Assembly (NCBI RefSeq): GCF_900115605.1
Contig: NZ_FOXC01000029.1
Location: 1 to 35,886 of the forward strand
Direction of reading: 5' to 3'
Origin: Halolactibacillus halophilus
GTDB lineage: Bacteria > Bacillota > Bacilli > Bacillales > Amphibacillaceae
Length of the DNA: 35,886 nucleotides
The notes under the pieces: generated by a model
Databases searched by the model: none
What the model was told of the DNA's origin: nothing
The model's input: only the letters and a program-made list of their open reading frames with translations
Shown here: piece after piece, positions 8,007 to 16,232 of the stretch
Layout: each line of letters begins with the position of its first letter
Position numbering within the stretch: the first letter of the stretch is position 1
Position numbers and translations under genes: made by a program

Positions 8007-8844
8007 TGCGTTATCTTATAGAGAAATTTTAACGATTATGAATGATGAAGACCAATTAGTACCACAAGCGATTCAGTCTGTAATTCCAGCCATCGAACGA
8101 GCAATTGAAATAATTGTCGAACGATTTAATCGTGGAGGGAGACTAATTTATATGGGAGCGGGGACGAGTGGGCGCCTTGGCGTCTTAGATGCAGCGGAAT
8201 GCCCGCCGACTTTTGGGACAGATCCCGGGATGGTTATTGGCTTAATTGCAGGTGGAAAAGAAGCTTTCACAGAAGCAATTGAAGGGGCAGAAGATTCAGA
8301 GGTGCTCGGTAAAGAGGATCTCATTCATTTGAATCTGACTGACAATGACGTCGTTGTGGGCCTGGCGGCGAGTGGTCGTACCCCATACGTGATTGGTGGC
8401 CTTCGTTACGCTAACGATGTGGGAGCACATACAATCGCGATTAGCTGTAATAAGGGAAGTGCGATTGGCAAAGAAGCAAAGCTTCCAATTGAAGCGGAAG
8501 CAGGACCAGAAGTACTAACAGGTTCAACGCGCTTAAAAGCAGGTACCACACAAAAACTAATCTTAAATATGTTGTCGACGGTATCGATGATAGGGATGGG
8601 AAAAGTGTATGAGAACTTAATGGTTGATGTTAAACGGAGTAATGAAAAATTAGAACGTCGTGCACTCAATATTATTAAAGAAGCGACCGAAGTAAACGAT
8701 GAGGTCGCTGAAAAAGCCTTAAAAGAAAGTCAAGGACAAGTTAAAGTAGCGATCACGATGATTCTATTAAACGTAAATCAATCAGTCGCTGTTAAAGCAC
8801 TATCAGAAACAAACGGACATATTCGACAAACGTTACCAAACTAA
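7945..8844 (+). CDS. murQ: N-acetylmuramic acid 6-phosphate etherase
   Basis: Cytosolic lyase that removes D-lactate from MurNAc-6-phosphate to give GlcNAc-6-phosphate, which joins amino-sugar catabolism. The 299 residues match the family. The opening DLTKLTTEKRNPRTMDLD is the usual MurQ start. The SIS core has GAGTSGRLGVLDAAECPPTF with catalytic-type Glu85, and IEGAEDSE carries the second acidic site at about 113-116; GLAASGRTPYVIGGL and GPEVLTGSTRLKAGT follow. The C-terminal helical tail is present. AAAGGGG at 7934-7940 lies 4 bases before ATG 7945 and 10 before ATG 7951, so either may be used. It overlaps the end of murR in another frame and is followed 13 bases later by murP. Confidence 0.96.
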   Translation: MRMDLTKLTTEKRNPRTMDLDALSYREILTIMNDEDQLVPQAIQSVIPAIERAIEIIVERFNRGGRLIYMGAGTSGRLGVLDAAECPPTFGTDPGMVIGLIAGGKEAFTEAIEGAEDSEVLGKEDLIHLNLTDNDVVVGLAASGRTPYVIGGLRYANDVGAHTIAISCNKGSAIGKEAKLPIEAEAGPEVLTGSTRLKAGTTQKLILNMLSTVSMIGMGKVYENLMVDVKRSNEKLERRALNIIKEATEVNDEVAEKALKESQGQVKVAITMILLNVNQSVAVKALSETNGHIRQTLPN

Positions 8845-8857
8845 AGGAGCGATTATT

Positions 8858-10282
8858 ATGGCGATTAAAAATGAACAACTTATTGAAGAAATCGTAAAGT
8901 CTATTGGTGGAAAAGAGAATATCTCTTCTGCGACAAACTGTATGACACGTTTACGTATAAGTATTCGCAATGATCAAGCGATTGATTATGATCAGTTGAA
9001 TGCTATTGATGGTGTTATGGGGGTAGTCAAAGCTGAAACGCTTCAGGTTGTGGTTGGTCCAGGAACGGCGAAAAAGTTGGCGGATTTACTAGTCAGCCAA
9101 TATAAAATACCAGCGGATCAATCATCTGAAAACAACTGGGAAGACAATAAACAAGCAGTAAAAAACAAACAAAAACAGTCTAAATTAAAACATGTTCTTG
9201 AAACAATTGCCGGTATTTTCATTCCAATGATTCCAGCTATTATAGCGGCAGGTATTTTCCAAGGATTTAGTGGTTTACTTGGCACCTTAATTTCAGAAGG
9301 AGCTATTTCTGGTCAATTCTTTGAAGCTTTACAACTTATTTTTGCTTTAATCGGTACAAGTTTCTTAGGCTATTTTGCCATTTATACGGGTGTTAATGCA
9401 GCCAAGCGATTTGGTGCAACTGAAGCGCTCGGTGGTATGATCGGAGCAATGTCTATTGCGAGTCCAATCATTGATCTTTCAATATTATTTGGGTTATATG
9501 ATGCTAACCAACCGCTTAACTCTATTTTAACAACAGGTAAGGGCGGTATTATCGGTGTAATCTTTGGCGTGTACTTACTTTCTGTCGTTGAACGTAATGT
9601 TCGTAAGCGTGTGCCTGATGTCCTCGACTTAATCGTGACGCCGGTTGTGACTCTTTTTACGACAGCGTTATTATTAATCTTTGTGGTCATGCCAATTTCA
9701 GGCTTTCTGTCTGATTGGTTAGTCGATGCACTTAGCCTTATTATTGGCTCTGAGAATGCTGTTGTTAGTGTAATTTCTGGCTATGTGTTAGCCGCGGTAT
9801 TTTTACCAATGGTATTACTTGGTTTACACCATGGCTTAATTCCTATTTATGCAATTCAACTAGAAGCGCTTGGTGGTGTGTCACTATTCCCTGTATTAGC
9901 TATGGCTGGTGCTGGTCAAGTTGGGGCGGCCATTGCGATTTACTTGATTGCTAAAAAAGTGGGCAATCATCGTCTAAAACAAGTAATCGCAGGTGCTTTA
10001 CCAGCTGGATTCCTAGGGATTGGCGAACCATTAATTTATGGTGTGACACTTCCTTTAGGTAAACCGTTTATCACGGCTGGATTAGGCGCTGGGTTTGGTG
10101 GTGCGTATGTTATGATGACCAATGTTATGGCTAATGCTTGGGGACCATCTGGTTTAGTCGCTATTCCATTGATGCAGGCAGATAAAATGATTCACTTTAC
10201 AATTGGTATCTTTATTTCTTACATTGCTGGATTCATTATTACTTATGTTTTTATAAAACAAAAGGATATTCAAGATGCCTAA
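8858..10282 (+). CDS. murP: PTS EIIBC permease for MurNAc or MurNAc-GlcNAc
   Basis: Membrane phosphotransferase permease of 474 residues. The EIIB domain (1 to about 85) carries the phosphorylated Cys28 in ATNCMTRLRI. A charged linker (about 90-112) leads to an EIIC domain with about ten membrane segments, including LLGLHHGLIPIYAIQLEAL and the substrate motif GIGEPLIYGVTLPLGKPF. There is no EIIA domain, so the phosphate must come from another PTS protein, as for MurP/SacP-type permeases. Specificity is taken from the neighbours murR, murQ and mupG rather than residues. In S. aureus the homologous permease takes up the MurNAc-GlcNAc disaccharide, and the presence of mupG fits that here. AAAGGAG at 8843-8849 gives a standard start. 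It overlaps mupG by 8 bases. Confidence 0.93.
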   Translation: MAIKNEQLIEEIVKSIGGKENISSATNCMTRLRISIRNDQAIDYDQLNAIDGVMGVVKAETLQVVVGPGTAKKLADLLVSQYKIPADQSSENNWEDNKQAVKNKQKQSKLKHVLETIAGIFIPMIPAIIAAGIFQGFSGLLGTLISEGAISGQFFEALQLIFALIGTSFLGYFAIYTGVNAAKRFGATEALGGMIGAMSIASPIIDLSILFGLYDANQPLNSILTTGKGGIIGVIFGVYLLSVVERNVRKRVPDVLDLIVTPVVTLFTTALLLIFVVMPISGFLSDWLVDALSLIIGSENAVVSVISGYVLAAVFLPMVLLGLHHGLIPIYAIQLEALGGVSLFPVLAMAGAGQVGAAIAIYLIAKKVGNHRLKQVIAGALPAGFLGIGEPLIYGVTLPLGKPFITAGLGAGFGGAYVMMTNVMANAWGPSGLVAIPLMQADKMIHFTIGIFISYIAGFIITYVFIKQKDIQDA

Positions 10283-11303
10283 ACGATTAGGGTTTTCTGT
10301 CTACGTAAGCCATTTTGATGAACAGCAAGCTTTTTTAACGCAAATAACAGGTGAAGACGTTTATGTCTTCACCTCCTTGCATATGAGTGAGGAAGTATCA
10401 GCCACATATAAAGAAGCGGTCATGTCAATGTGTCATTGGCTAAAAGGAAAAGGATTTATCGTGATTGGCGATGTTTCACGGTCATCGCTGTCAACCTTTA
10501 ATGTATCTTCACTTGAGGAATTGCAAAAACTCTTACAGATTGATTATTTTCGGTTAGATGATGGTTTTACTCAAGCAGACGTTGCGACATCATCACTTAA
10601 TTTTGTCTTTAATGCATCTACAGAACGCTTGGTAGTTGATCACTTGAAGGCGCCAATATGTATGCATAATTTTTATCCACGACCTGAAACAGGGTTAGAC
10701 CGAGAACAGTTCAAAGAACGAAATAACATACTGAAGCAACAAGGTGCAAAGTTACTCGCCTTTATTCCGGGCGATAATAAGCGTGGACCACTGCATCTCG
10801 GTTTACCAACACTAGAGGAACATCGTTATGTACCGAGTTATGTTAGCTATTTAGATCTTGTTAAGAACGAGAAGCTAGATTATGTTTTTGTTGGAGATGT
10901 AACCCTTGATTTAAAACAGTATCAATTGATTCGAGAGTTTGAGACAACAGGTCGAATACAGCTTCCGGTAAACTTAAATAATAAAGACCTATATCATCAA
11001 TCGTTTACGATCCGGTCAGACTCGCCAAAATCATTATTACGCTTAGAAGAATCAAGACAGTATGCCAAATCAGGGCCAATCATTGAGCCTACAGCAACGT
11101 TAAGTCGACCGCGTGGAACTATTACGATGGATAACAAATATTACTTACGCTATTCGGGAGAAATCCAGATCACACGAGCGGATTTTGTTCAAAATCATCG
11201 GGTGAATGTGATTGGGCAAATAGCCGACGATTATCTTCCGCTACTGGATAGCATTGAAAATGGTGATATGATTACCTTTGTTCCGAGTGAAGACCTAATA
11301 TAA
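10275..11303 (+). CDS. mupG: 6-phospho-N-acetylmuramidase MupG (DUF871 family)
   Basis: A 342-residue cytosolic glycosidase. The family member in S. aureus splits MurNAc-6-phosphate-GlcNAc into MurNAc-6-phosphate and GlcNAc. The N-terminal two thirds form a TIM barrel (LGFSVYVSHFD; GFIVIGDVSRSSLSTF; the barrel strand DYFRLDDGFTQ; MHNFYPRPETGLD, a family hallmark). The C-terminal third (about 235-342) is the cyclophilin-like domain (PRGTITMDNKYYLRYSGEIQ). It is the last gene of murR-murQ-murP-mupG and starts within murP, with AAGGA upstream, so the proteins should be made together. The operon thus covers uptake with phosphorylation, cleavage of the disaccharide and removal of lactate. The exo-muramidase NamZ and glucosaminidase that would release substrate outside the cell are not in the window. 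Confidence 0.93.
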   Translation: MPKRLGFSVYVSHFDEQQAFLTQITGEDVYVFTSLHMSEEVSATYKEAVMSMCHWLKGKGFIVIGDVSRSSLSTFNVSSLEELQKLLQIDYFRLDDGFTQADVATSSLNFVFNASTERLVVDHLKAPICMHNFYPRPETGLDREQFKERNNILKQQGAKLLAFIPGDNKRGPLHLGLPTLEEHRYVPSYVSYLDLVKNEKLDYVFVGDVTLDLKQYQLIREFETTGRIQLPVNLNNKDLYHQSFTIRSDSPKSLLRLEESRQYAKSGPIIEPTATLSRPRGTITMDNKYYLRYSGEIQITRADFVQNHRVNVIGQIADDYLPLLDSIENGDMITFVPSEDLI

Positions 11304-11313
11304 AATGTTAAAT

Positions 11314-11353
11314 ACAAACATCCTTCTAAATTTTAATTTAGAAGGATGTTTGT
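11314..11353. terminator. Terminator between convergent mupG and the H-NOX chemoreceptor
   Basis: A perfect 18-bp stem (11314-11331 with 11336-11353) closes on a 4-base loop. T runs are weak on the plus strand and moderate on the minus strand (ATTTAACATTTTA), but the stem is long and sits between two convergent gene ends. Confidence 0.75.
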
Positions 11354-11381
11354 TGTGTAAGGAAATGAGATATAACCTGTA

Positions 11382-13178
11382 TTAATAATGATACGTCTGT
11401 AGTTCCTGTTTAAAGCTTTGGGTGAGTTGTTTAAATTGGTCAAGTTCTTGAGAAAGTTTTTGAATTTCCATCGTATACGTTTGAACATTTGCGCTTGCTT
11501 CTTCTGTTGAAGCAGAGTTTTCCACCGCAATAGCGGCGAGTGATTCCATTGTCGTAAACAGCTGTTCAATCGCTTTTGTTTCTTGTTCAAGCTGCGAGGT
11601 GGTGGCCATCATTTTCTCCGCAATGGTATCAATTGATTGATATGACGTTTCTGTTTCTGAAATCGCTTCGTTCATCGTTTCTGTTTCGTTGCCAATGGCT
11701 TGGAATTGATCAGTTAAGCCACCTACCATCACATCTAGGTCAGCTAGGAACGAGCCAAGATTCGTTTGAATCGCTTCAGCCGCCTCATTAGATTCTGTGG
11801 CTAATTTTCTAACTTCCTCAGCAACAACTGAGAAACCTTTCCCCATATCACCCGCACGGGCGGCTTCGATTGAAGCATTTAAAGCGAGAAGGTTCGTTTG
11901 TTCGGCAATAGAGGAGACGACGGCGGTGATCTTCTCGATTTCTTTGCCTTTTTCTTTTAATGTAACACTTTCATTTTTAACGCCTTCAAAAACATGAAGA
12001 GATTTAACAAGGGCTCGCTTGGTTTGATTTAGGTTATTAAAGGCTGATTTAATTTTTTTCATCTGTTCTGTCAGTAGATCGCGACTGGTTAATTCAGCTT
12101 CTGTAATCGTAGTAATGGCTGCAATGTTGCTCTCTAATTGACTGACGCCTTGTTCTGTTTCTTCTGCTTGAGTCGTACTTGTCGTCGCAAGTTCGTCAAC
12201 GACTTGTCTAATATCGGTACTTGTTTCACTCATATTTTCAGAGATAAGATTGAGATCAAGGCTGAAGTTTTCTAGTTCCTCAGTCATACTCATAAAACTA
12301 ATAAAATCTTCACTTAGATGAAGCTTATAGTCGTTTATTGCTTCATGCAGTTGTTCAAATTCATCATTTCCACTCTTCACATCTGTCGTTACGACAAAGG
12401 CTTTATTATTTAAATCCGTCAAGTTGTCACGAACCGCTTTAACTGGCCGCATCGCTTGGTTAAGACCGAAAACACTGAGTAAGCCAAAACCAGCTGGTAA
12501 CAGATAAACTGGTAAAGTAAAGGCTTGTTGGAGAAAGGTTAACAAGAACGCACCGATTGTTAGAAATAAGCTGACTTTAACATCTAGGCGTTTAATGAAC
12601 CCAAGTGATAGAAGCTTAGAGAAACGGTAGCTTTTCTTCTTTCTAATCACATATGGGAATGTTAATTCTAAAACCATTTCGCTATCACGACGTGCACATT
12701 CTTTTACCGTTACGTCCTCATTAAAATGTGTTTGCGCACCGATCAATAGTCCATGTAAGTAATCATACATGTTTCGCTTTGAACGATAAGTGAGTCTGGC
12801 CGTTTGTGAACCGATGACCTCTAAATCTAATCCAGGCGGGTTAGAACCAGTGATGCGTTTTCTGACAACTTGATGGACATCATTCATCGAACTTAAAAAT
12901 TGAAACAGATTATCTTTTTTAAAGAATGAACCAAATCCTTGATAGAAGGAAACAATATTATCCTCACCGATCTTAAGCCAAAGTTCCTCGGTTGAGAGTT
13001 TTTGGTCAGTTGCGACACGATTGATGAAGTTGAAAATTTTATCGTCTTCAATATTATCAATGGGAGAAATCGTTTGGTTTGGGTCAATCCCTGCAGCTTT
13101 GAGGTGAGGGTGAATACGTTCTTTGGAGTAGGCGCGTGTTAAGGTGTTAATCCATGTTTTTACGACAGTTCCTTTCAT
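11382..13178 (-). CDS. H-NOX (heme-binding) methyl-accepting chemotaxis protein
   Basis: A 598-residue chemoreceptor with a gas-sensing heme domain. H-NOX spans about 1-185 and lines up without gaps with the Caldanaerobacter (Tt) H-NOX over its heme core: proximal ligand His102, Pro115, the heme propionate motif Y131-x-S133-x-R135, and the distal residues W9, N74 and Y140, which in Tt hydrogen-bond bound oxygen. Two membrane segments follow (about 202-222 and 224-241), then a HAMP-like stretch and a signalling coiled coil with the tip [20 protein letters not shown] near 424-443. The topology puts both H-NOX and signalling domains in the cytoplasm. Oxygen (aerotaxis) is a likelier ligand than NO alone, by inference. 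AAAAGAGG at 13185-13192 precedes the ATG. Monocistronic; no chemotaxis kinase or flagellar genes are near. Confidence 0.93.
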   Translation of the reverse strand: MKGTVVKTWINTLTRAYSKERIHPHLKAAGIDPNQTISPIDNIEDDKIFNFINRVATDQKLSTEELWLKIGEDNIVSFYQGFGSFFKKDNLFQFLSSMNDVHQVVRKRITGSNPPGLDLEVIGSQTARLTYRSKRNMYDYLHGLLIGAQTHFNEDVTVKECARRDSEMVLELTFPYVIRKKKSYRFSKLLSLGFIKRLDVKVSLFLTIGAFLLTFLQQAFTLPVYLLPAGFGLLSVFGLNQAMRPVKAVRDNLTDLNNKAFVVTTDVKSGNDEFEQLHEAINDYKLHLSEDFISFMSMTEELENFSLDLNLISENMSETSTDIRQVVDELATTSTTQAEETEQGVSQLESNIAAITTITEAELTSRDLLTEQMKKIKSAFNNLNQTKRALVKSLHVFEGVKNESVTLKEKGKEIEKITAVVSSIAEQTNLLALNASIEAARAGDMGKGFSVVAEEVRKLATESNEAAEAIQTNLGSFLADLDVMVGGLTDQFQAIGNETETMNEAISETETSYQSIDTIAEKMMATTSQLEQETKAIEQLFTTMESLAAIAVENSASTEEASANVQTYTMEIQKLSQELDQFKQLTQSFKQELQTYHY

Positions 13179-13398
13179 GTTGTTCCTCTTTTCTTATGAA
13201 TGTTAGTATTGATATGTCTATTCTATCAGAACTTTCGAATCATGTCGCAATTTTAAAATGAAAATAAATAAATTCTTCACAAAAATTTTCCTTTATATAG
13301 AATAGTTTAACTTATTAGCCTAAAATATTATATAATTTATCGAGTTTTGTCATTCATCGTTCTTAATACCTACCAAAAATGGGAAGTTAAGAAAAGTA

Positions 13399-13450
13399 AA
13401 ACAAAAAACGTTAACAACTTATAAATTGAATTTACACGTTGTTAACGTTT
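13399..13450 (-). terminator. Terminator of the tag-ATL operon
   Basis: AAACGTTAACAAC (13406-13418) and GTTGTTAACGTTT (13438-13450) are perfect complements. On the minus strand the stem runs into TTTTTTGTTTTAC. It begins 19 bases beyond the alkyltransferase-like stop. The remaining 13193-13398 is A/T-rich and must hold the H-NOX gene's promoter; minus-strand TTGCGA then TAGAAT is a weak candidate. Confidence 0.85.
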
Positions 13451-13469
13451 ATGATGTGTTCATCGTTCA

Positions 13470-13754
13470 TTAACTATTCGAAATCTGGCCCATTTTTGAA
13501 ATTTTAAGGCCTTCTTGTTGGAGCTTGGTGATTTGTTTTTGTTTAAGCTCGGGGTCTTTAATCGAAATCTTCCCACCCTTACCGACAACCCTGTGCCAGG
13601 GGAGCGTGTCTTTTTCTCGTTTTAATATACCACTGACCGCGCGTGCTGCGCGGGGGCGTCCGGCAAGAACAGCGACATCACCATAGCTAATCCATTCGCC
13701 AGGTTTTGTGCTTGCCACAATTTTGATCACGGCTTGTTTAAAGTCTGATATCAA
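13470..13754 (-). CDS. Alkyltransferase-like (ATL) DNA-binding protein, MGMT family
   Basis: A 94-residue protein matching the DNA-binding domain of O6-alkylguanine transferase. The active-site motif is PWHRVV, with Trp where the transferase has the alkyl-accepting Cys (PCHRV). That defines ATL proteins, which bind O6-alkylguanine, flip it out and flag it for nucleotide excision repair without repairing it. The recognition helix region GRPRAARAVSGIL carries the arginine finger, and WISYGDVAVLAG matches the family. The start is TTG, set by AAGGAGGG six bases upstream. It lies 19 bases after tag on the same strand. Only the MGMT C-terminal domain is present, as usual for ATLs. Confidence 0.93.
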   Translation of the reverse strand: MISDFKQAVIKIVASTKPGEWISYGDVAVLAGRPRAARAVSGILKREKDTLPWHRVVGKGGKISIKDPELKQKQITKLQQEGLKISKMGQISNS

Positions 13755-13773
13755 ATGAAACCCTCCTTACTGT

Positions 13774-14307
13774 CTACCTATAATCACAACCCTCATCATG
13801 ATCATTGACAAAGCCAGTTGCTTGAAAGAAACTATAAAGCGTAGTAGGGCCAACAAACTTGAACCCATCGCGTTTCATTTGTTTGGCGATTTGTTTACAC
13901 AAATCAAGATTAAGTCGCGCGTCATTGAGCTCAAAGTTTGGTGAAAATCGCTCAATTGAAGCGCGTAAATAATCATAAAACGACTGCTTACGCTCAATTG
14001 ATACAACAACCGCCGCATTCGAAACGACAGCTTCAAGCTTTTTCTTATGACGAATGATTGCTTTATCTGTGAGCCATACTGCGATATCATTTTCTGTTCT
14101 GGCCGCTAACTTTTCTAAATCGTATTGATTGAATACGCGTTTAAAAGCATCACGCTTTTTTAGAACTGTTAAAAACGATAAGCCTGACTGCATGAGTTCT
14201 AACGTGAGTGATTCAAATAAGTCCTGTGTCGATGTTTTATGTTGACCCCATTCGTGGTCGTGATAAGTCATATAGAGGGGGTCATTATTTACCCAGTGGC
14301 AACGCAT
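13774..14307 (-). CDS. tag: DNA-3-methyladenine glycosylase I
   Basis: Base-excision enzyme removing 3-methyladenine from alkylated DNA; 177 residues, normal for Tag. Zinc ligands are in place: Cys3 and His16 at the N-terminus, and the H-x3-C pair in NDHDEGCDYR at the C-terminus. DPLYMTYHDHEWG gives the base-pocket Tyr15, and Glu37 in LELMQSGLSF matches E. coli Glu38. Odd point: position 45 is Phe where E. coli and S. aureus Tag have Trp (LSW), a residue that stacks on the damaged base. An aromatic is kept, so activity is still expected. AAAGAGG precedes the ATG by 8 bases. It is first in an operon with the ATL protein, a compact alkylation-damage unit. Confidence 0.95.
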   Translation of the reverse strand: MRCHWVNNDPLYMTYHDHEWGQHKTSTQDLFESLTLELMQSGLSFLTVLKKRDAFKRVFNQYDLEKLAARTENDIAVWLTDKAIIRHKKKLEAVVSNAAVVVSIERKQSFYDYLRASIERFSPNFELNDARLNLDLCKQIAKQMKRDGFKFVGPTTLYSFFQATGFVNDHDEGCDYR

Positions 14308-14342
14308 AGTATCAAGCCTCTTTCATAAACAAATATAATTAA

Positions 14343-14367
14343 GGGCAACTATTACAAACTAGTGCCC
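14343..14367. terminator. Hairpin between the SH3-G5 gene and tag
   Basis: GGGCA(A)CTA (14343-14351) pairs with TAGTGCCC (14360-14367) around an 8-base loop. On the minus strand TTAATTATATTTG follows, so it may end the SH3-G5 transcript (stop at 14472, about 100 bases away) or lie in the tag leader. The T run is poor. Confidence 0.35.
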
Positions 14368-14471
14368 GGGAAATAGCGCATGTTTAGTCGTTTAGTTTAA
14401 ACACTAAAATAATTTACGCAATGTTGCTTGTAATTAAAAAAGCCAACCCGTATTAAAAATGTTAACAAAAA

Positions 14472-15434
14472 TCATTCTTCTGTAGAAGCTGGTTTTGTTC
14501 CAATGTGGACAACTTTATCTTTTTTTTCTTTTGTGATCTTACGATTGACCTCTTCGATTTTAACTAATTCATCACCTTCATAAGTTTTTTTATAGGTAAT
14601 TGTTAGAATGCCATTAACGCCCTCTGTAACGAGTTCAACGGTTCCTTCTAACAAGTCGGGGTTTTCTATTTCAATGACTTTATGATAAATGACTTCGGTT
14701 TCTGTATCAGTCTTTGTTGTCACGCGTGGTGTTTCATCATCTTCCTCATTAGCGTTATCATCAGTTCCTAATTGCACACCACTTGTTTCATTATCGTTTG
14801 CCGGTGCTGAATCATCATTTTGTTCTGATCCACTACTAGTAGCATTATTTGATGACTCTGTGGTGGTCGGTTTCTTATTAGGTTTAACCGCTGTATCAGC
14901 TGGTGAAGATAGCGGGTTTGAAGATGTTTTATTGTCAGTATCATTTAATTCCGTTTCTTCTTCAGCAGTCAAGTTTTCGATTAGGTAATGAGGATTCACG
15001 AATCCGATAGCATCATCAACTTTAATCGCAACCCACTCAACCTCTCCGTCACCATAGTCAAATTGGTCAAAGGTAATCGTTGAACCAACAATGACAGAAT
15101 CATTCTGAAATAAAGTTTTTACAACATCAAAGTCTGTGCTTGGTCCAGAGCGTAAATTGAGTGAGCTCGCGTTAATGTACATCTCTTTTTCTGTGTTAAA
15201 TAGTTGAGTTAAGACGTCGTCTTCTAACGGAAAGGTAAGAGGCTCTAAGTTTTGGCCGCTATTTTCAAGTGTTAAGTTTTCAGTTAGTTGGTTTTGTATG
15301 AGGCTCTCCTTTTTATGTGCATCCTTTGATTCATAAAAGCTAAAGTTTTGTTGTCTATTCACAAGGATTAAAGCGGCTAAGATTAGAATGGAAAGTATAC
15401 TAATTCCCCAAACAAATATGGATTGTCGTTTCAT
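14472..15434 (-). CDS. Membrane-anchored SH3-G5 cell-wall protein
   Basis: A 320-residue exported protein. One membrane segment at about 7-26 has no clear cleavage site, so it is probably an N-terminal anchor. An extracellular bacterial SH3 domain (about 83-145, SLNLRSGPSTDFDVVKTL) would bind peptidoglycan. Residues about 150-232 form a Ser/Thr/Asn/Asp-rich disordered linker without hydrophobic residues. A G5 domain follows (about 235-315, including IENPDLLEGTVELVTEGVNG), a fold linked to amino-sugar polymers and wall-resuscitation or adhesion proteins. No catalytic domain is present, so it is a wall-binding or adhesive protein rather than a hydrolase. AAAGGAG precedes the ATG. It lies 45 bases downstream of the acetyltransferase on the same strand, possibly co-transcribed. 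Confidence 0.85.
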   Translation of the reverse strand: MKRQSIFVWGISILSILILAALILVNRQQNFSFYESKDAHKKESLIQNQLTENLTLENSGQNLEPLTFPLEDDVLTQLFNTEKEMYINASSLNLRSGPSTDFDVVKTLFQNDSVIVGSTITFDQFDYGDGEVEWVAIKVDDAIGFVNPHYLIENLTAEEETELNDTDNKTSSNPLSSPADTAVKPNKKPTTTESSNNATSSGSEQNDDSAPANDNETSGVQLGTDDNANEEDDETPRVTTKTDTETEVIYHKVIEIENPDLLEGTVELVTEGVNGILTITYKKTYEGDELVKIEEVNRKITKEKKDKVVHIGTKPASTEE

Positions 15435-15479
15435 TTTTTTCTCCTTTGCATCTAGTCATTTATAATGAATGATCGGTTG

Positions 15480-15941
15480 TTAAATTCTTTTTACGAAGAT
15501 TAAGCGGTCCCGTGTTGGGATTCCGTTTTCGTATAAAGGCGTCGGGTAGTCAATATAAAAGTCCGGTTCAATATCGACGAGTCTAAACCCGAGTTTTTGA
15601 TAAAAATTGAAATTGTCAATGCTTGAATTAGCAACTCCAACAATCATTTCTTGGTAGCCTCTTTGTTTATATAACTTTGTCGCTTGTTGAATCACGGCCT
15701 TACCGTAGCCTTGATTTCTAATGGTTGATTTAATCGCAATATTTTTTAATTCAACCGTACGTATCTTTGGAAAGGTGAAGAGACTCACACCAATAATGCG
15801 TTGATCCCGCTTGATAACAAATAGATCACCATGGTGAAGATACTCTCTGACAAGCGCTTCATTTGGATCTGCTTCAAGTAATGAGGATAGGTAATTAACG
15901 CGTGCCTCTTTTGCGATGGCGATAATAGTAATCGAACTCAT
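15480..15941 (-). CDS. GNAT-family N-acetyltransferase, YvbK-like
   Basis: A 153-residue cytosolic acetyltransferase. Motif A is VELKNIAIKSTIRNQGYGKA, with the RNQGYGKA loop that binds the acetyl-CoA pyrophosphate; motif B is the NSSIDNFNFYQKLGFRLV region. The tail (DFYIDYPTPLYENGIPTRDRL) resembles B. subtilis YvbK, an acetyltransferase without a firmly known substrate. No substrate is proposed. AGGAGG lies 8 bases before the ATG. It is divergent from the membrane GGDEF-EAL gene and upstream of the SH3-G5 gene on the same strand. Confidence 0.88.
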   Translation of the reverse strand: MSSITIIAIAKEARVNYLSSLLEADPNEALVREYLHHGDLFVIKRDQRIIGVSLFTFPKIRTVELKNIAIKSTIRNQGYGKAVIQQATKLYKQRGYQEMIVGVANSSIDNFNFYQKLGFRLVDIEPDFYIDYPTPLYENGIPTRDRLIFVKRI

Positions 15942-16047
15942 AAATCAACCTCCTACAAATTTGATTAAGTAAAGTGTATCATGTTTTCAGTTTTGATAGT
16001 AAACCAATCCATGAATTTATGAATAGGCCATCTGTTTTAATAAAGAT

Positions 16048-16085
16048 AAAGGGGATAATTGTAATAAATATGTCCCCTTTTTAAA
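16048..16085 (+). terminator. Orphan terminator-like hairpin between divergent genes
   Basis: AAAGGGGA (16048-16055) pairs with TCCCCTTT (16073-16080) and is followed by TTTAAAC. No gene precedes it on the plus strand within this gap and the minus-strand gene starts to its left, so it has no obvious transcript to end. It may close a short RNA or act in a long leader of the GGDEF-EAL gene. Nothing else is recognised in 15942-16216. Confidence 0.45.
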
Positions 16086-16232
16086 CTAAAATAGTAAATG
16101 CCTGATGACAAATGAATGCTTCCGCTTAAAAAAATGAGCGAATATGTCTAGTCGATGTGAGAATAGGGTAAATGTTTACTAAAGACAATTCATCTAGACT
16201 TAAACGTGTGTAAAAGAAGGAGGCGAGGTTGA

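Noticed and set aside
14689-14988. Plus-strand open frame of 99 codons rich in Ser and Val
   Set aside because: It is the reverse of the Ser/Thr/Asp-rich linker of the SH3-G5 gene; low-complexity sequence explains the open frame.
16082-16107. Possible sigma-D (flagellar) promoter, TAAA then GCCTGATG 14 bases on
   Set aside because: The -10 match to GCCGATAT needs an inserted base, so it is no better than chance.
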